Shown: positions 46,714 through 55,120 of the stretch, in pieces
How the letters are laid out: each line of letters starts with the position of its first letter
Numbering within the stretch: position 1 is the first letter of the stretch
Assembly (NCBI RefSeq): GCF_015905305.1
Contig: NZ_JADZLQ010000002.1
Coordinates: forward strand, 372,001-436,000
Direction of reading: 5' to 3'
From: Pinirhizobacter soli
Lineage (GTDB): Bacteria; Pseudomonadota; Gammaproteobacteria; Xanthomonadales; Rhodanobacteraceae
Length of the DNA: 64,000 nt
Made by a program: the position numbers and the translations under genes
The notes under the pieces: generated by a model
Databases searched by the model: none
Told to the model about the DNA's origin: nothing
Seen by the model: the letters and a program-made list of their open reading frames with translations, nothing else

Positions 46714-47418
46714 ATGCATCGCATCGTAGTGAAGGGAATCGTGCTCGCTTCAGTTGTCGGGCTTTCGGCGTGCGCCACCATCGTCGGCGGCCGTTACCAG
46801 CAGGTGTCCATCCAGGCCCCGGCAGGCAGTAGCGCTGTCATCGTCGGCTCCACCTGCAACGTGCACAACGACAAGGGCAGCGTAAACGTGACCGCACCGG
46901 GCAATGCCCTGGTCCACCGCTCATCGGAGCCGCTGAACGTGCATTGCGTGCGCAATGGCCAGGAAGTGGCATCGGGAGTCTACTCAGCGCACCTGCGAGG
47001 GATGTTCTGGGGCAACATCATCTTCGGCGGCGCGATCGGCATGATCGTGGACCTGAGCGACAGCGCTGCGCGTCACTATCCGAAAGAGCTCACGCTCAAC
47101 CAGGTGCAGTCTTCGATGGGCTCGATGTCAGTGGTCGGTGGTGCACCGGGGATGATGGCTGCGGCGACACCAGGCAGCTCCGATGCCGGCACGAGCGATG
47201 TCGCGCCGCAGGCGGGTGGACCGGCAAGCCTCGATCCGCGCGTGAGCGTGCCAATGTTCCGTGCCGCCCAGGACGTGGCCTCTGTCGCGCAATGCGACCG
47301 CCTGGTCCGCGTCGAGCAGATCGACGGCGATCACGGTTCGTTCTTCAGCCAGTGTCCCGCCGGTCGCAAAGTACTGCACATCGAGTGCACCGCCAGCCAC
47401 TGCGAACCGCAGGGCTGA
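46714..47418 (+). CDS. Lipoprotein of unknown function
   Basis: A 234-residue protein. HRIVVKGIVLASVVGLSACATIVGG contains a clear lipobox (LSAC), so Cys20 is probably lipidated. A segment with VSIQAPAGSSAVIVGSTCNVHNDKG (residues 33-57) resembles PEGA-like or outer-membrane lipoprotein beta domains. MFWGNIIFGGAIGMIVDLSDSAARHYPKELTLN matches a pattern common in bacterial adhesion/TagO-like lipoproteins that ends in a YP box. The C-terminus has several Cys residues. AGGGGGA precedes the ATG. A strong terminator follows. Confidence 0.75.
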   Translation: MHRIVVKGIVLASVVGLSACATIVGGRYQQVSIQAPAGSSAVIVGSTCNVHNDKGSVNVTAPGNALVHRSSEPLNVHCVRNGQEVASGVYSAHLRGMFWGNIIFGGAIGMIVDLSDSAARHYPKELTLNQVQSSMGSMSVVGGAPGMMAAATPGSSDAGTSDVAPQAGGPASLDPRVSVPMFRAAQDVASVAQCDRLVRVEQIDGDHGSFFSQCPAGRKVLHIECTASHCEPQG

Positions 47419-47452
47419 TTCGCCGGTTTCGCCGGCCAAATGTCGGCGCATG

Positions 47453-47483
47453 GAGGCCCGGGTGTACCCGGGCCTCTTTCTTT
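47453..47483 (+). terminator. Intrinsic terminator after the lipoprotein gene
   Basis: GAGGCCCGGG (47453-47462) and CCCGGGCCTC (47467-47476) form a perfect 10-base-pair stem with a TGTA loop, followed by TTTCTTT. It lies 34 bases after the lipoprotein stop and just beyond the stop of the convergent gene. Confidence 0.85.
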
Positions 47484-47488
47484 GGCGC

Positions 47489-48085
47489 CTAGTTGGCCGC
47501 CGTCCGTTGCATCTTTCCCTGCGCTTGAAGGTCGTGTACGAAATTCAGCACCGCGTCCTCCACCGCTTGCATGAACGCCATGTCCGGCGACATGTAGGGA
47601 CCGGGAACAGGCGGCGCGGCATTGCCGATCGAGGTAAGAATGCCGTCGTGCAAAGTCGCCTGGTACCGGGTGACACCGGCGACCTTGTAGGTCATGTTGA
47701 ATTCGTAGAGGTCATTGATCACCGAGCCCGCGGCGCCGAAGGTCAGGCCAGTGCCGAAGCCCTTCGCCCGCGCAGCACCGAGGTCGGCGACGTTGTTCAC
47801 CGCCACCGTCAGCGTGGCATCACTCGATGCGCCGGGAACGAAAGCTCCCGTGCCGCGCAGCACGCGCTCCACTGACGTCTTCACCATGGCATCGACCGAA
47901 GGCTTCGGCGTGCCGTTAACGGCAAAGGACGCATCCACACTTACAGGCACCGGCGCATCGGCGTGCTGGATCGACTGGTAGGTGGCATGCCGGTATTGCG
48001 GATCGGCGACCGATTTCATGCTCAGGCAGCCACACAGCCCAAACGACACCATGCCGCACAAGGCGGCATTCCATAGCATCTTCAT
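47489..48085 (-). CDS. Lipoprotein of unknown function
   Basis: A 198-residue exported protein. KMLWNAALCGMVSFGLCGC provides a hydrophobic segment and a lipobox-like LCGC, so the Cys is probably lipidated. The mature part contains VPVSVDASFAVNGTPKPSVDAMVKTSVERVLRGTGAF and ATLTVAVNNVADLGAARAKGFGTGLTFGAAGS, which resemble an envelope lipoprotein fold found in several Xanthomonadales, but I do not recognise a named family. It converges on the preceding lipoprotein gene, so the terminator lies between them. Confidence 0.72.
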   Translation of the reverse strand: MKMLWNAALCGMVSFGLCGCLSMKSVADPQYRHATYQSIQHADAPVPVSVDASFAVNGTPKPSVDAMVKTSVERVLRGTGAFVPGASSDATLTVAVNNVADLGAARAKGFGTGLTFGAAGSVINDLYEFNMTYKVAGVTRYQATLHDGILTSIGNAAPPVPGPYMSPDMAFMQAVEDAVLNFVHDLQAQGKMQRTAAN

Positions 48086-48258
48086 AGATTTTCCCCTGTC
48101 CATGACTGGCGGGCGCCGCTGGCGGCGTCCCGGGCAAGACAGTACATCACGCGTGGCAGGGATGGCAGAGGCCACCACCCCGGCCATATGGCCTAGCATG
48201 CCAGGCCGCGAGGTTCGACTGATGACTTCCGGGACTTCTCCGGCGCGCATGGGAGAAA

Positions 48259-48282
48259 CCCGGCGCCGTTGCGGGCGCCGGG
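48259..48282. repeat. Perfect 9-base inverted repeat
   Basis: CCCGGCGCC (48259-48267) pairs with GGCGCCGGG (48274-48282) across a six-base loop. It lies 57 bases before the small membrane protein gene and has no T-run. It could be an upstream terminator remnant or a leader hairpin. Confidence 0.5.
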
Positions 48283-48338
48283 ACCCTGCGGTACTAATGT
48301 CGACAGGGAAACGGCCCAGGTCAGGAAAGGAACACGCT

Positions 48339-48482
48339 GTGTTCGACGACAACGACCTTCCAGGTAGCGACGACGACGGCGGCTGGGCCGATTGGATCGA
48401 TATCGGCTCAAGTCCCACCACCAGTTGGGTAGTGTTCCTCGTCCTACTAGGCTTACTGGCCTTCCTCTACTTCGCTCACTAG
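48339..48482 (+). CDS. Small 47-residue single-helix membrane protein
   Basis: Begins at a GTG (48339-48341) with AGGAAAGG eight bases before it. The first 30 residues are acidic (DDNDLPGSDDDGGWADWIDIG), then one hydrophobic helix (VVFLVLLGLLAFLYFAH) runs to the C-terminus. Frame, ribosome-binding site and composition agree, but the codon number is small. No family is recognised. The acidic N-terminus suggests a regulatory or assembly partner at the inner membrane. Confidence 0.6.
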   Translation: MFDDNDLPGSDDDGGWADWIDIGSSPTTSWVVFLVLLGLLAFLYFAH

Positions 48483-48499
48483 ATCAAAACTGGACACGC

Positions 48500-49042
48500 T
48501 CACCCGGCTTCGCTGCGCTCCTGACTGAAGCGGATGCGGTTGCCGAACGGGTCGTAGACTTGCATCACATCGGCCCAGGGATGCGAATCGATACCTGGGC
48601 GGCCGTAGTTGTAGTTCTTCTCGCTAAGTTCGCGATGGAAATCGCGCAGGCCACGCATGGGCACATACACATTTGAGCCGGGACTTGCATCGCCGTGATG
48701 TTCGGACAAATGCAGGAACATTCCGGCGCGGGAAATACCCATGTATAGCGGCATTCCCGGCTCGAAGCGATGCTCAAAGTCAACGGTGAAACCTAGAAAA
48801 TCAAGGTAGAACTCGCGCGATTTGGCCTCGTCGAACGTGCGCAGGATGGGAATGGTTCGATTGAAGGCAATGGCTTGCATGGGCGCCCCGTCAAGCCGGG
48901 CCGCCGCGACGTTCCAGTTGTCGTGGCCCAACTGCGCGGCTACCAGTTCAAGCGCAATGGCATGGGGAATATCGATCTCGCGCGACGCCAATCCGGAACG
49001 CAAGCGCTTGGCCATGGCTTTGGCCTGGTCGATGCTGGTCAT
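48500..49042 (-). CDS. Glyoxalase/bleomycin-resistance superfamily protein with N-terminal helical domain
   Basis: A 180-residue protein. The C-terminal part (about 55-175) is a VOC fold: IPILRTFDEAKSREFYLDFLGFTVDFEHRFEPG, then SEHHGDASPGSNVYVP and MQVYDPFGNRIRFSQE. The N-terminal part (about 1-50) has IDQAKAMAKRLRSGLASREIDIPHAIALELVAAQLGHDNWNVAAA, a helical module that recurs in front of some VOC proteins and resembles the glyoxalase-related domain. Metal residues (His, Glu) are only partly visible. It may bind or detoxify a small molecule; the ligand is unknown. Confidence 0.85.
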   Translation of the reverse strand: MTSIDQAKAMAKRLRSGLASREIDIPHAIALELVAAQLGHDNWNVAAARLDGAPMQAIAFNRTIPILRTFDEAKSREFYLDFLGFTVDFEHRFEPGMPLYMGISRAGMFLHLSEHHGDASPGSNVYVPMRGLRDFHRELSEKNYNYGRPGIDSHPWADVMQVYDPFGNRIRFSQERSEAG

Positions 49043-49274
49043 GGAAAATCCTCCGATGTCCGGCAGATGAGATGTCGGTGCCCACGTTGCCGACCCATCC
49101 GCCGATCGTAAGGATCGAAAGAGAGGTTTACCGCGATGCTTTCACCGTGCCTTTGACAGGATGCGGGCGGCGGGCAGCATCGGCCCTGGGGGAAAGACTA
49201 CGCCCGATACAGAGCCGATTTCAAGTGAGCCGGACTGAAGGCCTCAAGTCCCGATAGCCTGCAGCAACTGACAC

Positions 49275-50855
49275 CTATGGCGAGCGCATCGCCCGCATTT
49301 GTGCCACCGCACCTTGTTGACTGGGATCATTACCGAATCTGGCGACAAAATCGGAGATTGTCTGATCCAACCCGTCACGAGGCTGACCCTTCTGGATGGT
49401 CGCTCGGAGTAACCATCCTTGAGGGTCGTCGGGGTGCAGCTGAATCAGGCGATCGGCCATCGACCATCCCTTGTCCCAATCGTGAGCCGAACGAATGTAG
49501 AGATTCCCGAGCGTGGACAAGGTCCAGGCATCCGATGGATTTAGACGCAGGGCTTCTTGATAATCGTCGACGGCTCGAACGAAGTTGCCGGTCGACTGAT
49601 ATGCGTAGCCACGCACATCGAAAGCATTTTCATCCTGTGGGGCGATGGCAACGAGCGCATTGCCTTCCTCGATCGCCCATTCGGGCTGGCCCATCGTTGG
49701 AAGATCATAGGCACGACCTTCACGCTGGGCCATCTGGTCTGGAGCGAAGCGAAGGACTTCAGAACGATAGATAACAGACAACACCGATAAGTTTTGTTTT
49801 TTTGCGCCCCACCCAGCACTCATCAACATGTTGACCGTCGCGCCTTCCGCGAATACCTGCCGATAGATCTTCACCACGTCAGCGGGAGAACAATCGCAGC
49901 TCTCAACGTATTCCTCTCCGCCACTCGCCTGCGAAACTAGAAGTTTCATCAACGGATTCTTGTCTGCCTGACGTTGCGCGCTGGCGATGAGCCGCTGCAT
50001 GTCCTCGATTTCGCCTCCCCATTTGGGTTGGGCCATCCAAACGAGGCGCGCGTAGATACCGTAGTTCGATGGATCCACCGCAAGCCCGCGCTCGGCAGCA
50101 CTCGATGCGTATGCCTTGTCGCTGCCCAAAGTGGCCGCGGTGATCATCGCGCCGTAGGCAGCAGTAAGCTTCGGCTGAAGCGCGACTGCGCGGTCCAGAT
50201 CGGCGCGCGCCAGCTCCAACAGTTGTCCCATCGATTGAAACGAGTCATGCGACGTCTTGGAAGCCGAGTTGCTGCCACGTGCCTGCTGCGCCATTTGCAC
50301 GTAGGCCGTGCCGCTGGCCGCCAAGGCAAAAGGGCTCGTCGGCGACTGCCGCTTCCACGAATCCATAAGGGCCCGGAATTCTTCAGATCCATTCTTGAAA
50401 TCAAGGTTGTAGGTTCGATCGAGCTTGCCTTGCGCGCCAGGTTGCGACAGTTGCTCGTCCATGACCTTCGACAAGCGTTTGTCCAGTTCTGCCGCGTGCC
50501 CGCTCTGTATGAGACGCTGCACGTCTTTCGGGGTTACAGCAGGATCGAATTGATACTGGCAGTAAGCCGCAATCGTGGCTTTGGGCCAATCGAGGGTCGG
50601 TGGATCCGGATACTTTAGGCAACGTTGCAACGGATCAGCGACGGCTTCTGCCTGGCGAGCCGCATTCAAGAATTGAGTTAACTGGTTATCACTAATGGGC
50701 CGAGAGATGAAAGCGTCCAGAGGCGGAAGTCGTTTGGAATCCGGACTTGGAACCGTATCAACTGGGCGACTGGCCCCAGGCTGCCGAGAGCAAGACAAAC
50801 AAAAAACAGAAAGAAATGCTGCGGCTACGCATAGGCTACGCGCACGTGGTGTCAT
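49275..50855 (-). CDS. TPR-repeat lipoprotein
   Basis: A 526-residue protein with signal peptide and lipobox (TPRARSLCVAAAFLSVFCLSCS), so probably anchored in the envelope. At least three degenerate tetratricopeptide repeats are visible toward the C-terminus (EWAIEEGNALVAIAPQDENAFDVRGYAY, FVRAVDDYQEALRLNPSDAWTLSTLGNLYIRS, GWSMADRLIQLHPDDPQGWLLRATIQ). The middle contains repeated Gln/Ala helices and LDRAVALQPKLTAAYGA. The start at 50855 is preferred because the signal peptide begins there and a G-rich site precedes it. The function is unknown. The codon choice looks less G+C-rich than in neighbouring genes. Confidence 0.75.
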   Translation of the reverse strand: MTPRARSLCVAAAFLSVFCLSCSRQPGASRPVDTVPSPDSKRLPPLDAFISRPISDNQLTQFLNAARQAEAVADPLQRCLKYPDPPTLDWPKATIAAYCQYQFDPAVTPKDVQRLIQSGHAAELDKRLSKVMDEQLSQPGAQGKLDRTYNLDFKNGSEEFRALMDSWKRQSPTSPFALAASGTAYVQMAQQARGSNSASKTSHDSFQSMGQLLELARADLDRAVALQPKLTAAYGAMITAATLGSDKAYASSAAERGLAVDPSNYGIYARLVWMAQPKWGGEIEDMQRLIASAQRQADKNPLMKLLVSQASGGEEYVESCDCSPADVVKIYRQVFAEGATVNMLMSAGWGAKKQNLSVLSVIYRSEVLRFAPDQMAQREGRAYDLPTMGQPEWAIEEGNALVAIAPQDENAFDVRGYAYQSTGNFVRAVDDYQEALRLNPSDAWTLSTLGNLYIRSAHDWDKGWSMADRLIQLHPDDPQGWLLRATIQKGQPRDGLDQTISDFVARFGNDPSQQGAVAQMRAMRSP

Positions 50856-50906
50856 GTTTTGAACCCCCATAAATCGTTTAAACCGCAGCACTTCGTATCC
50901 GTCCGG

Positions 50907-51383
50907 CTACCAAGTCAGCGAAGTGAAGACGCGGAAGCGGCGATGGTAATCGTTGGGGATGAGGCCCTGGCTTATCTCAATGGTGTACCCGCATCCGGAC
51001 GGCATGGTGCCGGTGTAGTGGAAGGCCTGGGACTCATAAAGGCCGGGCGGCGAGCCAAGTTCCTCCCATTTCCCGCTATCCATAAGCAGTTTGGCGTAGC
51101 TGCGCCTGAGCGCCGTGATCTGGTTGAGGTCCATCAGGCTGAACCAAAGTGTGCAGTAGCGGTTTGAGCACCGATAGCCATCGATCCCCACGCCCTCGGG
51201 CAGCGGTACCGCCTCGGGCCAGCCGTTCGGGTGCCCAACGACCTTGCTGCCGACACTTGTCAGGCGCTGGCTGGCCGGGACATGTGTGTCTGCATCGGGT
51301 TTCGCCGATGCGGAGGCTGCCAGCGCGTACAGCACAGTCGCCATCACCAGGGCCAGTCGGCCCCTCCCTTGATATCGATTCAT
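50907..51383 (-). CDS. Small exported protein of unknown function
   Basis: A 158-residue protein with signal peptide (NRYQGRGRLALVMATVLYALAASASA). The mature part has VPLPEGVGIDGYRCSNRYCTLWFSLMDLNQITALRRSYAKLL and ends YTIEISQGLIPNDYHRRFRVFTSLTW. Cys residues at RCSNRYC and SGCGYT may form disulfides in the periplasm. It lies 51 bases upstream of the TPR lipoprotein gene in the same direction and could be co-transcribed. I do not recognise the family. Confidence 0.65.
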   Translation of the reverse strand: MNRYQGRGRLALVMATVLYALAASASAKPDADTHVPASQRLTSVGSKVVGHPNGWPEAVPLPEGVGIDGYRCSNRYCTLWFSLMDLNQITALRRSYAKLLMDSGKWEELGSPPGLYESQAFHYTGTMPSGCGYTIEISQGLIPNDYHRRFRVFTSLTW

Positions 51384-51445
51384 CCGTTTTCCCCTGTAGA
51401 AGTCATCCGATGCACGGACCGGCTATTTCGACCGGCTGTCCTTTC

Positions 51446-51772
51446 TTACTTCGGCCGGGCCGCCCTCTTCCGCCCATCTACCTCCCGGGGCTTCGCATAG
51501 GCGGGATCTGCCAGCCGGCGCTCGAATTCCTTGATCAGCGCGGGCAAGGTCGTGCCCGTGGCATGGCACCAATCCCGTACCTGGACCGTATCAAGACGCC
51601 GAATGCCGCGCTCAGCTTCACTCGCATAAGTCTGCGTCATACCCAGGGCTTCGACCAGCTCCATCTGGGTCAGCTTTGAGCGCAGTCGTGCATCCCGCAA
51701 CAGGCCGGCAAAGATCAGGTTCTCGGTTCTGTAGAGCGTCTTTCCAGCCACAACCTTGCCCCGGGGATGCAA
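51446..51772 (-). CDS. XRE-family helix-turn-helix regulator
   Basis: A 108-residue DNA-binding protein. LTQMELVEALGMTQTYASEAERGIRRLD (about residues 34-61) is a Cro/CI-type helix-turn-helix. The C-terminus is basic and Pro-rich (KPREVDGRKRAARPK), probably unstructured. A leftward promoter lies in the A+T-rich gap after it. It could repress itself and the divergent membrane-anchored gene. No cognate toxin or phage gene is visible. Confidence 0.8.
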   Translation of the reverse strand: MHPRGKVVAGKTLYRTENLIFAGLLRDARLRSKLTQMELVEALGMTQTYASEAERGIRRLDTVQVRDWCHATGTTLPALIKEFERRLADPAYAKPREVDGRKRAARPK

Positions 51773-51813
51773 TGTGGCACAAAACCTATATCCGAGTCCC
51801 GTTTAGTTGATCT

Positions 51814-51825
51814 TCATTTAAATGA
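51814..51825. promoter_or_regulatory. Perfect 12-base palindrome TCATTTAAATGA
   Basis: The palindrome lies in the A+T-rich 181-base gap between the XRE gene and the divergent orphan gene. Symmetry and position suit a repressor operator, most simply for the XRE protein. It may also overlap a promoter -10 region. No second copy is seen in the gap. Confidence 0.5.
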
Positions 51826-51953
51826 TTTACGTTTATGCATTAATGTGCCGCCCCACAGTGAGAGCACAAGGCCGGCGCATGTGGGTCCGAGCTAGAAACC
51901 GAAGGCGGAACTTAGGCAAGAACCTCGTCCCCCCATGTTGAAAGGAATCAAAC

Positions 51954-52862
51954 ATGCCAACCGACACCCTCATCACTCTCAGCGTCGCCGTCGCCGGGCT
52001 TATTGCCTTTGCCGTCTTTATGGGACGCTGGGAGAAGGCAATCAAAGCAGGCATGGCTACTGCTGACCACTTCCGGGTGAAGGGGCTTGAAGCGAGCATC
52101 GACCGTGCACGCCATGAAGTGCACATCTTCGTGGAAGCGCACGACCGATTTTTCCGCGCGCCCTTGGGCCACCTTGTCGCCGAACACACGGTAGAGACCG
52201 TTACGCTGGCTCACGAAAAGCGCCCCAGGAGCCGCTGCAGGATTGCCCTGACCTCGAAGCGACGGAGGCTGTTGGCCACGGGGAGCTATATAGCGTGCCG
52301 TGACTGGGCAGAGACGGTGTGGACCGCCGTAGAAACGGGGAAGACCTGGGTGCAGCTTCGGGCCGTCCGCTTGCCCGCTTATTACGCTCAGCACTGGGCC
52401 GACTGGGAAGAAGGACAAACCAATGTCCTGACCGACCGCATGAACGTTCCCCTGCCAAACGACAAGGCGCATGCGTTCAAACTATGGCTGGACCACCACA
52501 AGCGGGAGCTCTTCCCCGACCCCGCAGTCGCCCGCGCAACATGGGACCAGACATGTGCGGAACTGCTCCGAGCGTGCCAGCAACAGCGCGATCATCACGG
52601 AAACGCTGCCGGAGCTTTTGAAACCTGGTCGTTCTCCGCCCAGCCCTCGATCTCCTATCTTGTGATAGAGGCCGATGGTGCAACCTATTGGGCAGCGGGT
52701 GATGCACCGATGCTCGAACCGGTTGAGAGGCCCCAATTCAAGGCAGGCGGAGGCAGGCTGGTCGTCGTCTCCGGTGGCGACAACCGATCATTTCCCCTGC
52801 CGAAGGACCGCTTGATACATCTGCGTGCGTTGCAGCACAGGAGTGCTTTCCACATCGTTTGA
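51954..52862 (+). CDS. Membrane-anchored orphan protein
   Basis: A 302-residue protein. One N-terminal helix (LITLSVAVAGLIAFAVFMG) anchors it; the remainder is soluble and basic-to-neutral with Trp-rich patches (YAQHWADWEEGQTN, AFKLWLDHHKRELF). ATWDQTCAELLRACQQQRDHHG is a helical, charged segment. The C-terminal part resembles a beta domain (SISYLVIEADGATYWAAGDAP). I do not recognise a family and no catalytic motif is apparent. It is divergent from an XRE regulator and has a lower apparent G+C content than its surroundings. Confidence 0.6.
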   Translation: MPTDTLITLSVAVAGLIAFAVFMGRWEKAIKAGMATADHFRVKGLEASIDRARHEVHIFVEAHDRFFRAPLGHLVAEHTVETVTLAHEKRPRSRCRIALTSKRRRLLATGSYIACRDWAETVWTAVETGKTWVQLRAVRLPAYYAQHWADWEEGQTNVLTDRMNVPLPNDKAHAFKLWLDHHKRELFPDPAVARATWDQTCAELLRACQQQRDHHGNAAGAFETWSFSAQPSISYLVIEADGATYWAAGDAPMLEPVERPQFKAGGGRLVVVSGGDNRSFPLPKDRLIHLRALQHRSAFHIV

Positions 52863-52957
52863 GCTTGCGGAAAGACTACGCTCGCAAGGGGCCGCTTTCT
52901 CGGAACCGGGAATTCATCGTATGGTGTCCCGGCTGGCTACCAACCTGAGAGACATGC

Positions 52958-54379
52958 ATGCACGCAGCCACTCCGGCATCAACGGACACGTCCACCGTCG
53001 CGCCTACCGGCCTTGTCATCGGCATCGCGGTGATCGCTGCACTGGGCGGCCTGCTGTTCGGTTACGACACCGGCATCATCGGCGTGGCCCTGCTGGGCCT
53101 GGGCCGACAGTTCGCGCTGGACGACACCACCAAGCAGCTGGTCACCGGCGCCATCATCTTCGGCGCATTGTTTGGTTGCCTGGCCAGCGGCCCCTTCTCC
53201 GACCGGCTGGGACGGCGGCGGATGATCATCTTCATCGGCACGCTGTTCGCCCTGGGCTCCGTGGCATCGGCGCTGGCTCCCAGTGTGGGTTGGCTGATCG
53301 CCGCGCGACTATTGCTGGGTTTGTCGGCCGGCAGCGCCACGCAGATCATTCCCGTTTATATCGCCGAGGTTGCGCCCTCGAAGGACCGCGGCAAGATGGT
53401 GGTGCTGTTCCAGTTCATGGTGGTGTTCGGCATCACCGTGGCGTATTTCACCGGCTTCGTGCTGGACGAGCACTGGCGGACGATGTTCGGCCTGGGCGTG
53501 GTACCCGCCATCGTGCTGCTGGCGGGGATGATCTTCCTGCCCGAGAGCCCGCGGTGGCTCGTGGCCGAGCACCGCAACGACGAGGCGATGAAAATACTCC
53601 AGCGCATCCGCGGTTCGGCCGACGCGGCCCGCGCCGAAATCGCCGAAATCCAGACCGTGGCGCAGAAAGAACCCACGGCCCACTGGAAGGACCTGGCCAA
53701 GCCTTGGATTCGCCCCGCTATCGTGGTCGGCGCCGGCATTTCGATGTTCTCGCAGATCACCGGCAACAACGCACTGATCTACTACGCCCCCACCATCCTG
53801 ACCAAGGCGGGATTCTCCGACCGCGCCGCCGTGCTCGGCACCGGCGCAAGCACCGTGCTGCTGGTGGTGATGACTGTCATCGGCAGTGTGCTGGTGGACA
53901 GGATAGGCCGTCGCACCTACCTGCTATGGATGATCCCAGGCTCCATCATCGCCCTGGTACTGATGGGATGGCTGTTCCAGGGATCGGGCCCCACCACCGA
54001 CTTCAGCCGGGGCCTGACGGTGGCCTGCCTGGCCGCGTACATGATGCTCAACTGCGGCAGTTTCGGCGTGTGCATCTGGCTGATCAATGCCGAGGTGTAC
54101 CCGCTGTTCGTGCGCGGCAAGGGTGCGGGCGTGGGAGCGTTCAGCCATTGGATCTTCGATCTGCTGGTATCGCTCACTACTCTGTCGCTGGTGACCTGGC
54201 TGGGCGCCACGCACACCTTCTGGCTGTACGCGGCGATATCCGTGGTAGCCCTGGCCTTCGTCTACTTTCTGGTGCCGGAAACCATGGGCAAGAGCCTGGA
54301 GCGCATCGAGCATGAGCTCCGGGAACACCGCTTTTATCCGTATCAGCAACGGGGCTTGCCGGTGGACCATCAGCGCTAG
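52958..54379 (+). CDS. MFS sugar porter
   Basis: A 473-residue transporter with 12 predicted helices that imports a sugar with protons. GGLLFGYDTGIIGVALL starts helix 1, DRLGRRRMII and DRIGRRTYLLW are the repeated loop motifs, PESPRWL follows helix 6, QITGNNALIYYAPTI is the sugar-binding helix 7 motif, and PETMGKSLERIE closes the protein. These are all of the sugar porter signatures. The substrate could be xylose, glucose, arabinose or galactose; no adjacent metabolic gene decides it. Confidence 0.93.
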   Translation: MHAATPASTDTSTVAPTGLVIGIAVIAALGGLLFGYDTGIIGVALLGLGRQFALDDTTKQLVTGAIIFGALFGCLASGPFSDRLGRRRMIIFIGTLFALGSVASALAPSVGWLIAARLLLGLSAGSATQIIPVYIAEVAPSKDRGKMVVLFQFMVVFGITVAYFTGFVLDEHWRTMFGLGVVPAIVLLAGMIFLPESPRWLVAEHRNDEAMKILQRIRGSADAARAEIAEIQTVAQKEPTAHWKDLAKPWIRPAIVVGAGISMFSQITGNNALIYYAPTILTKAGFSDRAAVLGTGASTVLLVVMTVIGSVLVDRIGRRTYLLWMIPGSIIALVLMGWLFQGSGPTTDFSRGLTVACLAAYMMLNCGSFGVCIWLINAEVYPLFVRGKGAGVGAFSHWIFDLLVSLTTLSLVTWLGATHTFWLYAAISVVALAFVYFLVPETMGKSLERIEHELREHRFYPYQQRGLPVDHQR

Positions 54380-54386
54380 CGGCGTT

Positions 54387-54758
54387 TCATTCGCCCAGAA
54401 AGAAATCGATGGGGATAAGCTCGACGGCCCAGCCGCTTTCTTCGCCCAGCGTGGCGGCGGGATGCATGGATGCGATGCGCAACGCCTCGTCACGGCTGTC
54501 CGCCTCGATAATGAACAGGCCGCCCACCACTTCCTTCGACTCGGTGTAGGGCCCATCAGTGACCTGCGTCTTGCCGCCGCGCGGCCGCAGCGTCCGCCAG
54601 GTGTCCAGATCGCCAAGCGACGCGGAAACCAGCACCTTGCCGGTAGCGCGCATCTTCTCGTCCAATGCTGGGCATTGGCTCACCAATGCCTTGACGTCAT
54701 CCGGCGCCATCGCAGCGAATTTTTCCGGGGTGAAGTAGGCCAAGCCGAGGTATTTCAT
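54387..54758 (-). CDS. YciI-like (DGPF-domain) protein
   Basis: A 123-residue protein of the YCII/DGPF ferredoxin-like fold. TDGPYTESKEVVGGLFIIEADSRDEALRIA is the diagnostic stretch, including the DGPY motif. Some members are associated with sigma factors of the ECF type, but none is encoded nearby. It converges on the MFS gene with seven bases between the stops. Confidence 0.88.
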   Translation of the reverse strand: MKYLGLAYFTPEKFAAMAPDDVKALVSQCPALDEKMRATGKVLVSASLGDLDTWRTLRPRGGKTQVTDGPYTESKEVVGGLFIIEADSRDEALRIASMHPAATLGEESGWAVELIPIDFFLGE

Positions 54759-54942
54759 GGGCGATCCTTTTGGATGGGATATTCAGACGACGAAGCTGGT
54801 GATCGGAAATCGACATTACCCGGGAAAGTTTTTCGCGGATCTCGCCGGCCTGTCCGCTGCGAATCTGATTTGTTCGAATCTGCCGGAGTAGCGTGCGGAC
54901 CCAGACAATGGACCGCCGAACGCCATCGGATGAGCGGGCAAT

Positions 54943-54972
54943 AAAAAAAACCCGCCAGATTGGCGGGTTTTT
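54943..54972 (-). terminator. Intrinsic terminator after tRNA-Leu (bidirectional form)
   Basis: CCCGCCA (54951-54957) and TGGCGGG (54961-54967) form a seven-base-pair stem with a GAT loop. Eight A residues flank the left side and five T residues the right, so the structure can end transcription in both directions. On the minus strand it follows the tRNA by about 45 bases and should close the tpiA-secG-tRNA unit. Confidence 0.85.
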
Positions 54973-55014
54973 CTTAGTCTTTCTGGTCCGTGTTGGACTT
55001 TTCGGACTATATAT

Positions 55015-55099
55015 TGGTGCCCAAGAGGGGACTCGAACCCCTACAGTTTTCACCGCTACCACCTCAAGGTAGTGCGTCTACCAATTCCGCCACCTGGGC
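55015..55099 (-). tRNA. tRNA-Leu(GAG)
   Basis: 85 bases including encoded CCA. The acceptor stem GCCCAGG pairs with CTTGGGC. The anticodon stem CTACC/GGTAG surrounds the loop TTGAGGT with the anticodon GAG. A long variable arm (CGGTGAAAACTG) and the T arm GGTTCGAGTCC confirm a class II tRNA. It lies 21 bases after secG and is probably processed from the same transcript. Confidence 0.97.
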
Positions 55100-55120
55100 T
55101 AAACTTTTCGAACCGCTATT

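Noticed and set aside
49275-52862. Prophage or integrative element
   Set aside because: No integrase, transposase, structural phage gene or direct-repeat border could be seen.
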